Source: Owenia fusiformis (lineage: Eukaryota; Annelida; Polychaeta; Sabellida; Oweniidae). Taken from it: a DNA stretch of 64,000 nucleotides. Made by a program: the position numbers and the translations under genes. Positions 45,201 to 58,100 of the stretch are shown in pieces. The stretch covers positions 31,414,651 through 31,478,650 of the forward strand of contig CAIIXF020000003.1 of assembly GCA_903813345.2 (NCBI GenBank). The letters are read 5' to 3'. The notes under the pieces are model-generated. The model was given only the letters and a program-made list of their open reading frames with translations. It was not told where the DNA came from and searched no databases. Position 1 is the stretch's first letter. Each line of letters opens with the position of its first letter.

Positions 45201-47974
45201 GTGAACACCATCTTATATTTAATTCCTATTTGAATTTAGGGACTTTTTCGATTGGAGGATTCACCGGATGGATGGCTCCAGTAGAATATCCCGAACTTGA
45301 GACTATAGAGCCAGACCTCAATGATACAAGCAATGTCCATCTGTATAACATCAAGAGCGACCCACTTGAGAAGAATGATTTAAGTACTAAACTAATTTCA
45401 AAGGTACATCCTTGTACTGTATGGCATATACCAGTACATGTCACCTCCAAGAACTGTTATACACTTCAGAGAGAGCGTGGTGTAGCTACTGTAGTGGGAG
45501 GGGGTGCTGGTTATGGACCCGCTAATGGGGCAGTGGCGTAAGGCGAGATGTTAAATTTCTAGCATGATCAAGTTATGAGCTGAGTGACCAAATAGTAAAA
45601 TAAAACAATTAAAACCACGAGAAAATGGCTGATTTCATACATTTACAATAAGCAAAACTGATGAAGAATGTGTAAATTCAACAATTTCATGCATCATCAC
45701 ATGGTATAGTTTATCGCATCAATGAATGTGTTCGACCACTTAGTTTTTATGCAGATCGAATGAGAAATGTTTGTTGTTACTATTTTAATGTTTAATGAAT
45801 GATATTTGATCTATAGATGACATAATATGTTGAATAAAAACATACGTTTTCCGAATTACCTATCTTCGGCCATTTATAGGTAATTACGTATCGCAAACCC
45901 TGTAACTTAGGGAAAATACCGCTTAGTGCAATAACAAACTACGGAATATGTAAATGGGTTATTAGGGAGTTTCAGATTAGCGTAAATAACCCATTTACCT
46001 ATACCCCCTAGCAACACCCCGTCCCAACTACAGTAGCTACACCACACTCTCCTTGAAATATATAACAGTTCTTGGAGATGACATGTACTTGTATATGCCA
46101 TATAAGCCATCGCATGGTTTTCATTCTATAATTAGTATGTTAATTTTATCATAAATAGCATACGGTTTCGTAGCCTTTTACGTTAATCTTAAACTCATTT
46201 TGCAATACGTATCCGTAACATACATACGGATAGGTACACGTATATTTTTACGCTAATGTTAACCTCCCTATACCCTTTGCATTCGTTTGACTTCACTTCT
46301 TAAAAGAGAGCTTCGTCTTCAATCTTTCAAACTAAAATAAACCTGTGAACTCAATCAGTGTTCGTCGGCCAAATTTGACCGACGTTCTATATATGGTCAT
46401 TCCTTCTGACGTCATCGTTGAGTCCGGAATTGACCAATGACATGCGCATATTTAATTAGAACCCATTTGGCGTATGTTTCTTCAAGCTCGCTGATTGGAG
46501 GAAGAAAGGTTAGCGCGTAGAAAAGTGATTTATTACCCAAACTGTTACCGGTACCCGTCGTGGGGGCGGAGCTACTAAATTGTAATATGGTCTCTACTAG
46601 GCAGAGTGTAGTTTAACTAGACTCTGCACGCAGTGTAGTTTAACTAGATTCTGCACGCAGGGTAACCTCCATAATATGGACCAAGCGTACGTGTGAAATT
46701 CTAAGAAATACAACTATTTTGCCATGCTTTATTAATTTAAGTCATGGTCAAATTTACGATATTTGATATTTTTTGAAATCCATGAGATTCAGCTATTCTA
46801 CCACATCCTGCGCCATGTGTATTGATATCAACGATATAATATGTGTGCTATCGTGATGCCAACATAACTGTTTACCATGAATATGCGATATATTGCTTAT
46901 TATTTCTTAGAAACAGCTTTAATGGTGTTTTTTGACAAAAATCAAATTTTGCTATGGAGACTCGGACAACATAACCAGATATGCATCAAGTCCCTCGATA
47001 GTTTCTAACTGGTTAATAAAATATGTTTCCCACCATCTCTCAAAACTGGTTGTTTGATATGTAGTACTCATTAAAAAACACGTTTCATAATGTACATATG
47101 TTTTGTATCCTCCAACACATGCCCAACATATTCAATTTACTAAAAAATTGAGATTTTATATAACAATCATTTAAATACTAAATTGGATTAGTCTCCTTTC
47201 TAAAAATATTTTTTGAAATCATTTGTGTGCATTGATGAAATCTTAATGTTTGGAGGATACATAATATTGAACAGCAAACCCATCTTGTCTGATGTTTTCA
47301 TTGTCTGTCATTTAAGAGGTAACCCTTAAGGGCACTTTCTGGCGAAATCTTAAGAAATGATGCATCAGCAATATGTTAATTTAAACAGTGTGTTGGAGGA
47401 TACAAAATATTAGACAAATGGTATATGCATAGAAAACGTATTTCATTGCATGGGTAACACACGTCTAACATCGCCCTTTTAAGAGCTGATGTCAAACATA
47501 TTTTTTATGCAGTTTGGAAAATGTCAACGTAATCGATGCTCTGTGTTTGTTGTAATACGATTTTGTATCACCACAAACAAAACAAAACTTTGTTTTTTGA
47601 GAAAAAATCATCATTTAAGCTGTTTTTGAGAAATAATAAGCAATATTCTCAGTTAACATCGCATGATTATGTCAACCAGTTGTGATGATTTAGAATAGCA
47701 CTCATCAAATGTCACTGGTATCAACACACACGACGCAGGCTTTAGTAGAACAACTGATTTTGAAAATATCAATTATCGTCAATTTGCCCCCATGTTGATT
47801 AGTGGACCCACTTATTAATTTAAGGTGAAAGAGATGCTAGATAGGCTTGCTGAACTCCAGGAAGACACCAAGGCTGAACCTTATCCTTGTCCTGACCCTA
47901 GAGGGCGTCCTGTGTTGGTTAGAAAAGGGGCCACTCCTGACGAAGATGTTTACGCGTGGAAACCCTGGTTATGA
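39253..47974 (+). CDS. Secreted arylsulfatase-B-like pseudoenzyme with N-terminal coiled coil, complete, 13 exons
   Basis: Exons: 39253-39310, 40026-40286, 40770-40963, 41152-41335, 41506-41667, 41839-41951, 42190-42316, 42961-43056, 44360-44470, 44626-44755, 44903-45048, 45240-45403, 47825-47974. All are GT-AG and phase-consistent: 1,896 nt, 631 aa. A signal peptide is followed by Cys24/27/32, a coiled coil (about residues 36-95) and a sulfatase fold: PHIVLIIAD, TGRYQ, GKWHMG, NNWPLRG, EGGIRG, SDPLEKNDLS. The order and motifs match arylsulfatase B/I/J. The catalytic CxPxR is replaced by PTAFR (Pro at 158, Ala at 160), the metal-binding Asp-Asp is Asp-Ala (120-121), the His of the VHEP region is Ser/Lys, and the DNGG metal loop is shortened to TNGG. 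Only Lys211/His213 of GKWH remain. It cannot make formylglycine, so a binding or scaffold role is more likely than hydrolysis (inference). Confidence 0.88.
43110..44096. mobile_element. Degenerate Tc1/mariner-like element in intron 8 of the sulfatase-like gene
   Basis: Long inverted repeats (about 43187-43380 and 43900-44096) begin ATACAGGGTGTC and end GGACACCCTGTAT, next to TA. The arm phrases AGAATTATTTAGTTCATTCA and CTACAGT.CCTTACAAAACATG occur in both orientations. At the left end a 27-bp unit (CAGTTATACAGGGTGTCGTT...) is repeated three times. A plus-strand frame at 43735-43938 resembles a transposase C-terminus (NFVRRIESSIERRGAHLWH), but the rest is decayed. Confidence 0.72.
44188..44334. 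mobile_element. Short MITE, AGGCCCGTAA ends
   Basis: Perfect 10-bp inverted termini AGGCCCGTAA and TTACGGGCCT bound about 145 bp of non-coding DNA in intron 8. The ends resemble those of the G-rich TIR elements (CAGGCCCGTAAGA), suggesting a shared transposase source. Confidence 0.6.
45415..46110. repeat. Inverted duplication of about 100 bp in the last intron of the sulfatase-like gene
   Basis: The left copy (about 45419-45530) has TGGCATATACCAGTACATGT, CCAAGAACTGTTATA and GTGGTGTAGCTACTGTAGT. The right copy (about 45990-46106) is the same order in reverse complement with a few changes. The left copy starts about 15 bases after the splice donor at 45404. Frames on both strands here are artefacts. 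Confidence 0.8.
46604..46664. repeat. Two-copy 30-bp tandem repeat
   Basis: The phrase GTAGTTTAACTAGA.TCTGCA followed by CGCAG occurs twice in a row. It lies inside the last intron and contains the palindrome TAGTTTAACTA. Confidence 0.7.
46742..47803. mobile_element. Non-autonomous TIR element ending just before the final sulfatase-like exon
   Basis: Diverged inverted arms of about 200 bp are visible. TTGATATTTT.GAAATC, TTCTACCACATCCTGCG.C and GCTTATTATTTCT..GAAACAGCTT on the left correspond, inverted, to matching phrases on the right (about 47590-47800). The interior has no transposase. The right end lies about 20 bases from the acceptor of exon 13 (47825), so the element may contribute the branch-point region. 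Confidence 0.65.
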
Positions 47975-48174
47975 ATCTTTCTCTGCAAACTTTATATTAT
48001 ATTAACATAACAATCAAGATAAAAATCAATATAATTTCAATGATTTGTGTATTACATGAATTCAAGAGATGGTGTGTGTTTCATATTTTGTTAAATTTGA
48101 CTAACATAATTGAGTAAGGCCAAAGAACATTTGTGCATATTCACAATTCAAAGTTAAAAATGAAACCGTATTGA

Positions 48175-48180
48175 AATAAA
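48175..48180 (+). promoter_or_regulatory. Polyadenylation signal, sulfatase-like gene
   Basis: AATAAA lies about 200 bases after the stop codon (47972-47974). A second AATAAA at 48217-48222 offers an alternative cleavage site. Confidence 0.55.
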
Positions 48181-48229
48181 CAAGTGTTGAAATTGAAAAC
48201 GCTGGTGCTTTATTGAAATAAACAGATTT

Positions 48230-49093
48230 AAGATGCATTATTAAAAAACCAAAATTGAGTTTTGTTTTGCAATATTTATTCTAAAATATCCCGTAACATA
48301 AGATTTTGATGTTCATGATGATATTGGACAAATATTTAAGAAATATTTTTAAAATATCCATCTTTTCAATATCCATCTTTTCAATTTGTAGTAAATGTTT
48401 AACAAAAGTATCTTGGCTACATCGATTACATATCTCATCAAATTATGAGTTGACATAATCCCTGCCACCTTTTTGTCATTTTCTCTTAGTTAAAGTCAAG
48501 TATACCATATCCTCTAGTTTCCACAATACGTGTTTTTGTGTATTTCTATCATTCTTGGATAAAATAGGTCTTCTCGAATATCGATGTCCCTTTGCGTGTC
48601 GAATGTATCGCAATTTTTTAGAAATAAGATTTTTATTTACAATAAAGATACATATTTTCTGGAATAAAAGCATTATGAAAGATTTCAACTTGAATATATT
48701 AAAGGCAGAACCAGATCTACAGGGGGATAAGCTTACACAACGCAAGTAACATGTACAATATACCTACCAATATATTCCTTACGATATCAAATACAACATC
48801 TGTCAAAAGATCTGCAATATTTTTATAAATTGGTGAAGTTATTAAGGTTTCAATGAGCAAAAATGTTTAAATTCTCCCAAATAATAAAAATGCTAACCAT
48901 ATTTATCGGAAAATAATACATTATTAAAAAATCTTTAGTTTAGTATTAGGCCTACTTTGGAGATTCTTAGAAAATAGACATGACAAGGAATGATATGAGT
49001 CAAACATATTCTAAAATTGAAAAAACAATTTTTGTTCGATATATCTGATTCTCTCTATAAATTGGTATTTAAACGTATTTATAGTTCTATTCC
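48230..49093. other. Short convergent intergenic region
   Basis: AT-rich DNA separates the 3' end of the plus-strand sulfatase-like gene from the 3' end of the minus-strand EGF/Ig gene. Both untranslated regions must fit here. Two overlapping frames near 48476-48749 have no recognisable features, and I do not call them genes. Confidence 0.5.
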
Positions 49094-49193
49094 CTAGTCC
49101 TCCTCAGGAGTGTCGAATATAGACTCAGCCATGTCGTAGTCTTTGATTGCAGCTTGCGGCTTGCTCAACAGACGGCTGTTGACTTTATTTCTC
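49094..49193 (-). other. Terminal coding exon of the modular extracellular gene
   Basis: A TTTCAG acceptor at 49194-49199 joins in phase to the 82-bp exon at 50557-50638. The product ends in an acidic tail (SIFDTPEED) with TAG at 49094-49096. I saw no clear AATAAA downstream on this strand. Confidence 0.75.
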
Positions 49194-52100
49194 CTGAAAT
49201 CATACAAACACATACCTGTCAACTAAAAAATAATTAAAATCGGGAGAAATCGAAATATTTTGAAAGAGAATCGAAGTGAAAATCAGTATTTATTTTGGAA
49301 AATCGAGATTTAAAAAAACATCGGGAAGAAATCGGGATATTATAAAGGAAATCGGTAGAAAATCGGGATTACAAATACTAAACAATAATTTTAAAAAGTC
49401 TGGAGAAAATCAGGATAACTAAAAATAGTTAGAACAATCGGGAGAAAAATCGGAGTTTGAAATACTAAATCAATAAATCTAAAAAGTCGGGATAACTAAG
49501 TATAAATCGGGATATTATATAAGAAATCGGGAGGAAAATCAGGGTTACAAATGCTAAACAATATTTTTTAAAAGTCGGGAGAAAATCGGGATTTATCTGA
49601 AAAAATTGGGAGTAAATGTGGATGTCATAATATAAACCGGGAGAAAAATCAGAGTTAGAAATACTTAATAATCAATAAATCTAAAAAGTCGGGTGGAAAT
49701 CGGGATAACTAAAAATAAATCGAGAAAAAATTGGGATTGATTAGGATAATCGGGAGACAATCGGGAGTTTACAATAAAAATCGGGAAGAAATCAGCGTTT
49801 ACAAAAGAAAACCAGGAGAAAATCGGAACGGTGAAGAAGAATCGGAGTTTTCAATAAATTATCGAGAGAAAATCGAGATGGCATAACATAAATTGGAGTT
49901 TACATATGGATAATTTGATAAATACGTTTTCGAATTGCATTTGGGCCTTTTACTATCTTTGTTTATTAATATATACATGAGATATCATCTGCATTAAACC
50001 AAGTAGCACCCTCACAACTTGACGTGCAATTTAACCTAGCATTAATCATGGTTTTCCGTATCCATTTGGATCTCACAGCACATTACTTGCAATAGTTATA
50101 AATATCAGAAATAATTATGTAATCTACATCTCGTCCTCACATAATCAATTATCTTTCTGATGAAGCAAACCAGGGTAGACCCCAATAACATGATAGGAGC
50201 GTTTGTCCAGACACTAGCTAGTTTTCGCTTCTCAGAAAATTGTTATTAGGGGTAGACAGAAGTGTGACAGAAAAGCGGACCATTCCATCTCACCAAAAGG
50301 TGCTTATAACACTTAATAAAAATGACCAAAACGAGGCTGAGCACCAGTCATGGAGATTGAACACAAGAAATCTCATTATTTGCCAAACATTTGTCAACGG
50401 TTAGAGCATACATAATTCCATAAACAAGACAGAAATTTTTAACAATAATGAGGCTAGTTTATAAACAGAATGAGCAACCCGAACAAATACTAGAGTAAGT
50501 TTTCTATCCATGGGTAATACAGGTACATGTAAAATATTCAATTATTATATACTTACGCTTTCATTCTCCTCAGTGTTCGAATGCAGCGCCATTTATGCTG
50601 ACCAACCAATGTAAACGACGTATCCCTGCGACACGGAACTAGAAATATAACAGAAAGAAGCTTGGAAAGTATAGCAACATATTTCAGACAGTCATATGTT
50701 GGATTTTGTCTGTTTTCTGAGGATTAAAACAGATGCATATGTTAGTCAATGCATTACATAAAGGAAAAGAAATCATAGAGATGATAAAATAATTTGGACT
50801 TTGAGACAGGGAAGGTGCGAACAACCCACCCACATGTTTTGTTGGATGCAAAAAATATTGAAAAAGCAGGGATGAAAGGGATTGGAAATCAGGACAAAGT
50901 TTCAGAAAAAACATGTGTGTGGGTTGTTTGCACATTCCCTGTCTCAAAGTCAAAATGATTATATCATCTCTATGAGTACTTTTCCAGGAGGAAATGCATT
51001 GGCCTAACATATGCACCTGTTCAAATCCTCAAAAAATAGCCAAAATCCAATCTGACTGTCTGAAATCTGTTGCGATACTTTCCGTCCTCCCATATTATAT
51101 GAATAGGAATTATTTACAATTTATAAAAAATTATACAACAGAAATGAACCACTGTACGTTCGATACATTAATAACTGAGGTGTGTTTTAGATTTTAGCTC
51201 TGAAGATTTATGGTCAAGAGAAGAAAGAATACTAACCACATATCATTTTCCATTTGTCATCCGGGTATAGTTCGTGTCCATACGGACACTTTGTCCCTCG
51301 TGTAATAACGAATTTCGATCGATCCAAAGCATAATATGTTTCAACATCAGTCCGTTTAGTCAAAATCTGCTCATTTTCGGATAATTCCTCAAATCTTTTC
51401 AAAATGCTATCTAACAAATTCGACCAGGTTTTGAAAACAGCTTGCATCTCATTGTAATCTTCTCCGTTCATTATTTTGTATTTCCCAATACGCAAGTGAA
51501 GGTTGATAGTCCCACCGTCAGTATTACCATTGCTTGTAAGACTATGAAGGACTACCAAAGAAGGCTCTTCTGTCTCACGTAATATCTTCTTCATTGCCCA
51601 TATTATGTATGGCTTTTTTCTTTTATGGTACACCAAAGGGCGCTTGTACTCCGTGTGAGTGCTGTTATAGCCTTCATTCACTTCAATATAGCCGAGTTTC
51701 AGATTTATGCTTGGGAATGCTACACTAGCTGTCATTACTCGTAGTCTTGCTTGGTCAGACCACACCCCACCATGCCTGTTGTTTGCTACGCATAAATACT
51801 TGCCCGCGTCAGACATTTGAGGAGATGATATCACTAATTGTTTCCCAGTCGAATTTAATTTTTCACTCTTTCCACTTCCAAACACCCGTCTCCATGTGAT
51901 AGTTGGTGTTGGTATACCGTTAGCAACACACTGAAATTCTGCACCTCCAGGATTTCCGACTGTAGTCACCGTATATTTAGGATGTTCCACAATGGTAGGT
52001 GACTCGATTAAACGAAGATAAAAGTTTGCTCTGACCGTAGCAATGTGATTAGATGCTACGCATGTATACTCTCCTTCAGAATCCATGCTTGCAATTGTAT

Positions 52101-55100
52101 CGATAGTGTCACCATTTGATCCATTATAGCGTTCCCCATCACGTTCCCAATATATGTCAGGTTTAGGGTCTCCAGTTGTCTTACACACAATGACAACCTT
52201 TTTGTCAGGTTTAACTTTAACTTCAGTTGGTATTGTAACTTTAGGAACTGTAGCGCAGAATACTTTTGTCTCCTTTGCGATTTGAAGAACTTCCAAAATC
52301 CTAGCCGACAATTCCATTGCATTATTGTTTGAAATATTTTCATTATCAACGATTTCTGAAAATAATTCAGCCAGTTCAAGGGTCAAGTATTTCATTTCTT
52401 CTGCACCAGGTGCATCTGTAATGTTATACATGTCAAATAGTTCAGAGAAACTAATAAGCATACAGTCTTTAAATCCACTGCATCTATCTTCTTCCCAAAA
52501 GGTGGCAGTTGCATTGTCCATTCCATTTTGCCACAGCAACATTAGTGGAAACGCTTTGGCGTTTTGTAACTGTTTCTTACTTTCAATGTTTGCCTGGTTA
52601 ATCGTGCTACCCAGTTGGTTCACGGACTCATCTTGATCAATATTTGCGTCCTTTATTGTTGCAATCAATTGTTCAGGAGTTATACCATAGTTTATAAAGG
52701 CATCGGTAACATTGATACCAAGCTTTCCCAAACTATCAATTGTCAATTCATCCATGTTGATCCCAATAGAACCTATACCTGAAGAGTTCTGATCATTTTT
52801 GTTTAAATCATCTTTTGAATTATCAATTCCTGCTATTGTCTCATTTGTGATTTCAAAAAGAGACTGAGCAGCTCCAGAGAGAAACTCCTCAATTCTTTTG
52901 AATTTTTCACATTTTCGTTTGAAATCTTTGATTCTAATGGTTGTTTCATCTTCATCTGCAGTTTTATTCAGTGTTTCATATTCTTCTGTTGCATCAATCG
53001 TACTGTTCACAATGTTTGCCAAAATATCACTTTCTATACCATCAGAAATAAGTTTATATAGATCATCAACACCGCGAAACTTTCGATACAATCTATGGAC
53101 AATATGAGTCTGCTTGTATTCTATTTCCCGCTTCCTACGTCCGAAGGAAATTAAACTAGTCAGGTAATTGATGACAGATTTCGCTGCATTCCATAGTGAT
53201 TCTAATAAGTTGCGGAAATTGATAGTTATCTTGATGTTCCTCCACCCAAGTCTAAACGCATTAATTTCACAAAATACATCAATGACGAACAAATCTTTAG
53301 TTGATAGTTCAACTGAAAATCCACATTTCTTAATATCTATCAGACTCTGCAGACCAAATTGGATTATCCAGCCAGCGAGTTTTAGACCTATTCTGACCTA
53401 TTTTGACTGCCTCGAGAGCCAGCTCAACCCCTCTTAGAATGCCTTTAGCTCCTTCCAGCCCAACCTGAGCAAGAGTGAGAATTCCTTTGGCAACCTCTAA
53501 TACAACCCTGGCTTTGTCGACAATGATCTGGGCCGCACTAAGAGCTGCCTTTGCAAGGTCAAATGGAAGCATAAGGGCCCTCACACCAAGTTTGGCCAAC
53601 TCGAGGGTCCCATAAGCAATTTTCCTAACCACCCAGCATGCGGCATTTTTAGCGAGACAAAGTACATTTGGAATTTTGATCATACACCTTGTCCAATCGC
53701 AACATGGGTATGGGACCTTAATGAACCACACTTTCTTCCAACAAATCTTGCATTTGATCCCAGGGATGCACAGAGGCTTACAATCTGTAATCTTACAAAG
53801 GTTGTCAACTTTCTTTTGAGCTGCATCTAATTTGTTTAACGCGGTCTTCAATGGTCCCTTTGCTCTTTCAACAGCTTCCTTTGCCCTTTCTAGTCCTTCA
53901 ACGCCTCTATCGAATACAACATTAGCTTTGTCTACATCACTCTTTTTTGCCTCGAGCCTTTAAAATAATGTATAATATGATGTAATATAGTATAATAAAT
54001 TACAATATTATATGATGTACAAGCGAATTATCAGTTTATCAGATTTACACCATGTACATGTACATGTTAAATGTACCAACTAAGTATATTAATAAAATCT
54101 CCATCTGGTTTGATTGGATAGCAATTTACATATTAAAGGTCTCATTTGTTGAAATTCTGGAAAAGTTTTTCTATATAAAGCATGATCATGAAATTGCTAC
54201 TTACCATTGCTGAGCTCTGGTGAGACCACCTCTTGCTGCTGCAAGTCCATTCTGTGCAGCAGTTAAACGATCATTTGCTGCGTTTGCAATGTTTTGAATA
54301 GCATGCCGCAGTGCATCACCAAAGCTTCCTTCAAACGAATCATCTCCACCAGGTAGAAACTGAACAGTTACTTTGTACAGTAAATCTTGAAAAGGAGTGA
54401 ATCCTGGGACAGAGGCCTCTGCGTCGATTCTTGCTCGGAATATGTTAAACACATTTGCCTCAAAACCAAAGCCAAGCTTAAACAGAGATATGAAGACATC
54501 AACTCGTGCTCTTAGACCGAGGAAATTAGCATTGGCGATAAGGTGCACAATTGTTTTTTCTTTTGCTTCCTTGCTGAATGCTATCTCTAATCCATATCCA
54601 TTTGCTACTTCCAAGAAATATCCAAGTTCCTTGTGAATGGTAAAGACACCCATTGCCCGCAGTGCATTCTTCCCTTTCAGTAAATCATACATATAATTAA
54701 ACCGGCTACATTGTCCTAGTGATCCAACACTGTACACAAATTCTACATCGAGAGAGGGAAACTGGAGCCCAAATATTTCAATGTCCACATATGCTTTTAA
54801 ACCATAACCGGAATAGTTTTCTGTCACATCCATGATTTGACCAGTTATTTTCTCAATCAGTGCTTTGGTATTGTTCTTTATTCTTTCAACTTCACTATCG
54901 ATAAATTGTGTAACATTGGATTTTAGAGCATTGGCATCGAATTCAATTTCATCTTTAAATGTTTCCCATATGGCCTTTAAGTCGTCGATTGCATCTTTCA
55001 CTGGTTTGATTATATCTGGAATTGATGGAAATTTGCCATTCTTTATACCATTAATTGCGTTCTTAATCACATCAATTAGTTCGGAAACTGCATCCCTGAA

Positions 55101-58100
55101 CGTGTTGACAACATCAGCAGCGGTTAAAGTCAGCGTCTCTAGAAATCTTGCAATATTTTCAGTAATTAGAGCCTTGAGATTTTCCACAATAACTTGAACT
55201 TCCAGAAGATCATTCCAAATACTATACGTTGGAAGGCTCTCCATATCATCGGACACTTCATAAGTAAGAAATCCATAAGCAATGATGTCGAAATTGAACA
55301 CAAATTCCTGCAGTATGGGTACTTCTCTGAATGGGTTAACGGTTAGGTAGAACGAGGCGAACATACCAGGTGGATTAGCGTTTGGAGCGCACCATTTTCT
55401 TAGCTCAAGACCTTAGAAATCAGAAAAATTTAGTCTGTTTACAGTGACATTTAAAAATTGTTTTGTAAGTTGTGTATGGAGGACAAAGACAATATTTTCA
55501 TTTAATTGTAATTTAGTTTGTTGACATGAATCGACATACAGTTTACCTGGTTAACGTATACATAAAAATATTGGGCGAGACTTGAGATAATGTATGCGGC
55601 GCCAGTCAAAATTGAAACTTCTGATTGGGTTCGAAGCCGAGATGCCCGGATATGACCCAGCAAAAGCCGGAATTCACGTGATTTTTCACGAAGAAGGGGC
55701 GGAGTTTAAGCGAGACCCATCGAGACTTCTCCATTTAAGGAAAGTGTCAGTCCGCTTATAACTCCGCCTTTTTGCCCTTAAATGGAGAATGCCATTTTCG
55801 AAGGGGTCCTTTTTAGGGGAGATTTTCATCGGTTTTTTCCTAGATCTTGAACGTTTATGGAGTTATTTCAACCATTCTTTGTCAGTGTACACCTCTCGCC
55901 AATATTCATCTTAATAACCTATTGCCGAGTAATTTATTTTTTTGATTTGACAAAAATTCGATCAGAAACTCCAGTGATATAAGCTAGGCTTGGTCCAAGG
56001 GGCCCGTCTTAAGTGCGTGTTGAATTAAATGGAGCCCGGGTGTGGTAGTGATGAGTTTGAATTATGTCGATTATTCGATTGTTATATATAAATAAACATC
56101 GATCTTCGGCGAAGATAAAGTAAGAACAACATATATATCCGAGAAACATGTTGGTAAGTACAGTATTTCATTTATAATGGCAGAAAATCAAATTGAATCG
56201 AAATCGAATTTTCAACTTTTTCAATTTATTTTCGTTCGATTATTTTTATTTTGATTTTAATTTTTATCTTCTTCGTCCTGCGGGACTATACTAAGCATAG
56301 GCCCGGAACATGTATAACATTGAGTCAAATTCACTTACAGAACATGCTGTTAGCTTTATTTCTTTACATTTTTACGGGCCTATGCCTGGGCTATGACTCT
56401 AGTTTATTATATAAATATATTCGTCTACTATTAAGAGTAATACTATCTTCCCTTAACTCTCATTAAGATCGATATATCAAACGCATGTTTTGCTCATTGA
56501 GCAAACAACCAGTATTTTTTACTGAATTGTATAAGGTTACAATACATATCTTACCACCAATATCAAGCAAAGCAAATGTTCCAACTAATCCTGTTTTAGG
56601 CATTGATATGGTATACATCTTTGAGAATAGCTCAAACGACACAGCGACATCAGCACCACCTATTGCTTCGACCAAAACGTTCCACTTCTCCAAAAATACA
56701 CGGGTCAGGATCTATAATCAAAGAAAACACAATCATATCACAACATACGTTTATGCGTATCAAAATATCATATCATGAAATAAGATATCACGAGCATGGG
56801 GTTTGGAACAATATCACATTGGGTTTAGTGAAAAAGGGATGGATATATACCTTCATGGGGTTCGGAACGGTCACAAAGATTTGCATGTCTGCTGAAATGT
56901 TAACAGAAAGCTCTTTACTCGTTTTTGCCATATGTGCTTCACCGGCAATCCATACATGAGCAGCGGGAAACAACCTAAATCATATCATATCATATCAAAA
57001 ATAGCAGCTGGCATGGTTTGTCATATCAAATAAATATGGAATTATTTGAATGAATGAAAAATATTTGATGTGAAGAGAAAATGTTTTAATCAAATTAAAC
57101 TCAACATACTTGTAATCAAAACGCTGATCTCCATTCCATAATTCTACTGCAGTCGAGGTTTTCGAAAAACGAGACGTAACTGCCAATTGTTTTGTCAGTG
57201 AGAATCCCATTCCTCTGATACATATATCGAATCCAGTTGAATTCTCAATTTCACCAACCATGGGTATTTTACTAAGAACGTCACAACCGGAATAAGTATC
57301 TCGTTTCCTCCTGGACAGTGGAGTCGGGAACATTAGAATAACTGTTCCGCCAAGGTCTTGGCATAAATCTACGATCACGCAAAACTGCTGCCCTTGTACT
57401 ACAGGAATCGTCACCTCGTGATCAAAAACAACCAATTTAGTATCTGTTTCAAATCGAAATGTCGAATATATCTTGTCCTTGAAAACAGGGGCTCCTGCAC
57501 ATGGTTTTACAAGGGATAACTGTTCTCCTGTCATGACGCTAGATTTCAGGTTAGTTGTCCCAAGAAGGGTTTTGTCGGTTGGAAGAATGCTTATCCACTT
57601 TGGAAGGAGGTTCGTCAGGCTGTTGAAATATGTGTTGATAAAAGAGTTACCTTTAATGAAGTCCTGTACATCTTGTAAAGTAAGTGAAATGTTACAACCA
57701 GGCTTCCTAGGAGTGTTTAAAAGTGTTCCATCCATTTCCTTCCTGTATGAACTAACCAGAGAAAGTTTCCAATTTGAACCAGTTTCAACTTGAACTCCTC
57801 TAAGTGAAATTGGTAACGGAAAGCTATTGATGACGACAAATGCAATTCCAAGAGTAAATTTAACATTTGTATTTGAGTTAAGCTGATACCATTCCGCCGT
57901 AGAAGATAGTCCAATCTCGGCATCAAACACAGCTGGGCAACTGGTTAAAGCCAGTGGAAAGCATCCACCAGGCAGAATCTTTCGTGCAAGTTTTAAACGT
58001 GCAAACACATCTTTGACAAACACTTGCAAATCTTCGACAAAATCAAATATATCTGCATCAATTCCAGAGAGAATGAACTTGATTGTTTTTACTCCAGACG

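Noticed and set aside
45907-46110. Minus-strand frame in the last sulfatase-like intron
   Set aside because: It lies in an inverted duplication, and the matching frame in the other copy is not conserved.
40770-47974. Calling this an active arylsulfatase
   Set aside because: The formylglycine Cys and several metal-binding residues are absent, so hydrolysis by the known mechanism is not expected.
48476-48749. Small genes between the two convergent genes
   Set aside because: Overlapping frames on opposite strands with AT-rich codons and no features; chance open frames.
50557-51237. RZ-type or other zinc finger at [14 protein letters not shown]
   Set aside because: The CPxGH phrase is suggestive, but the protein is extracellular, and the following Cys spacing across the splice does not fit that motif clearly.
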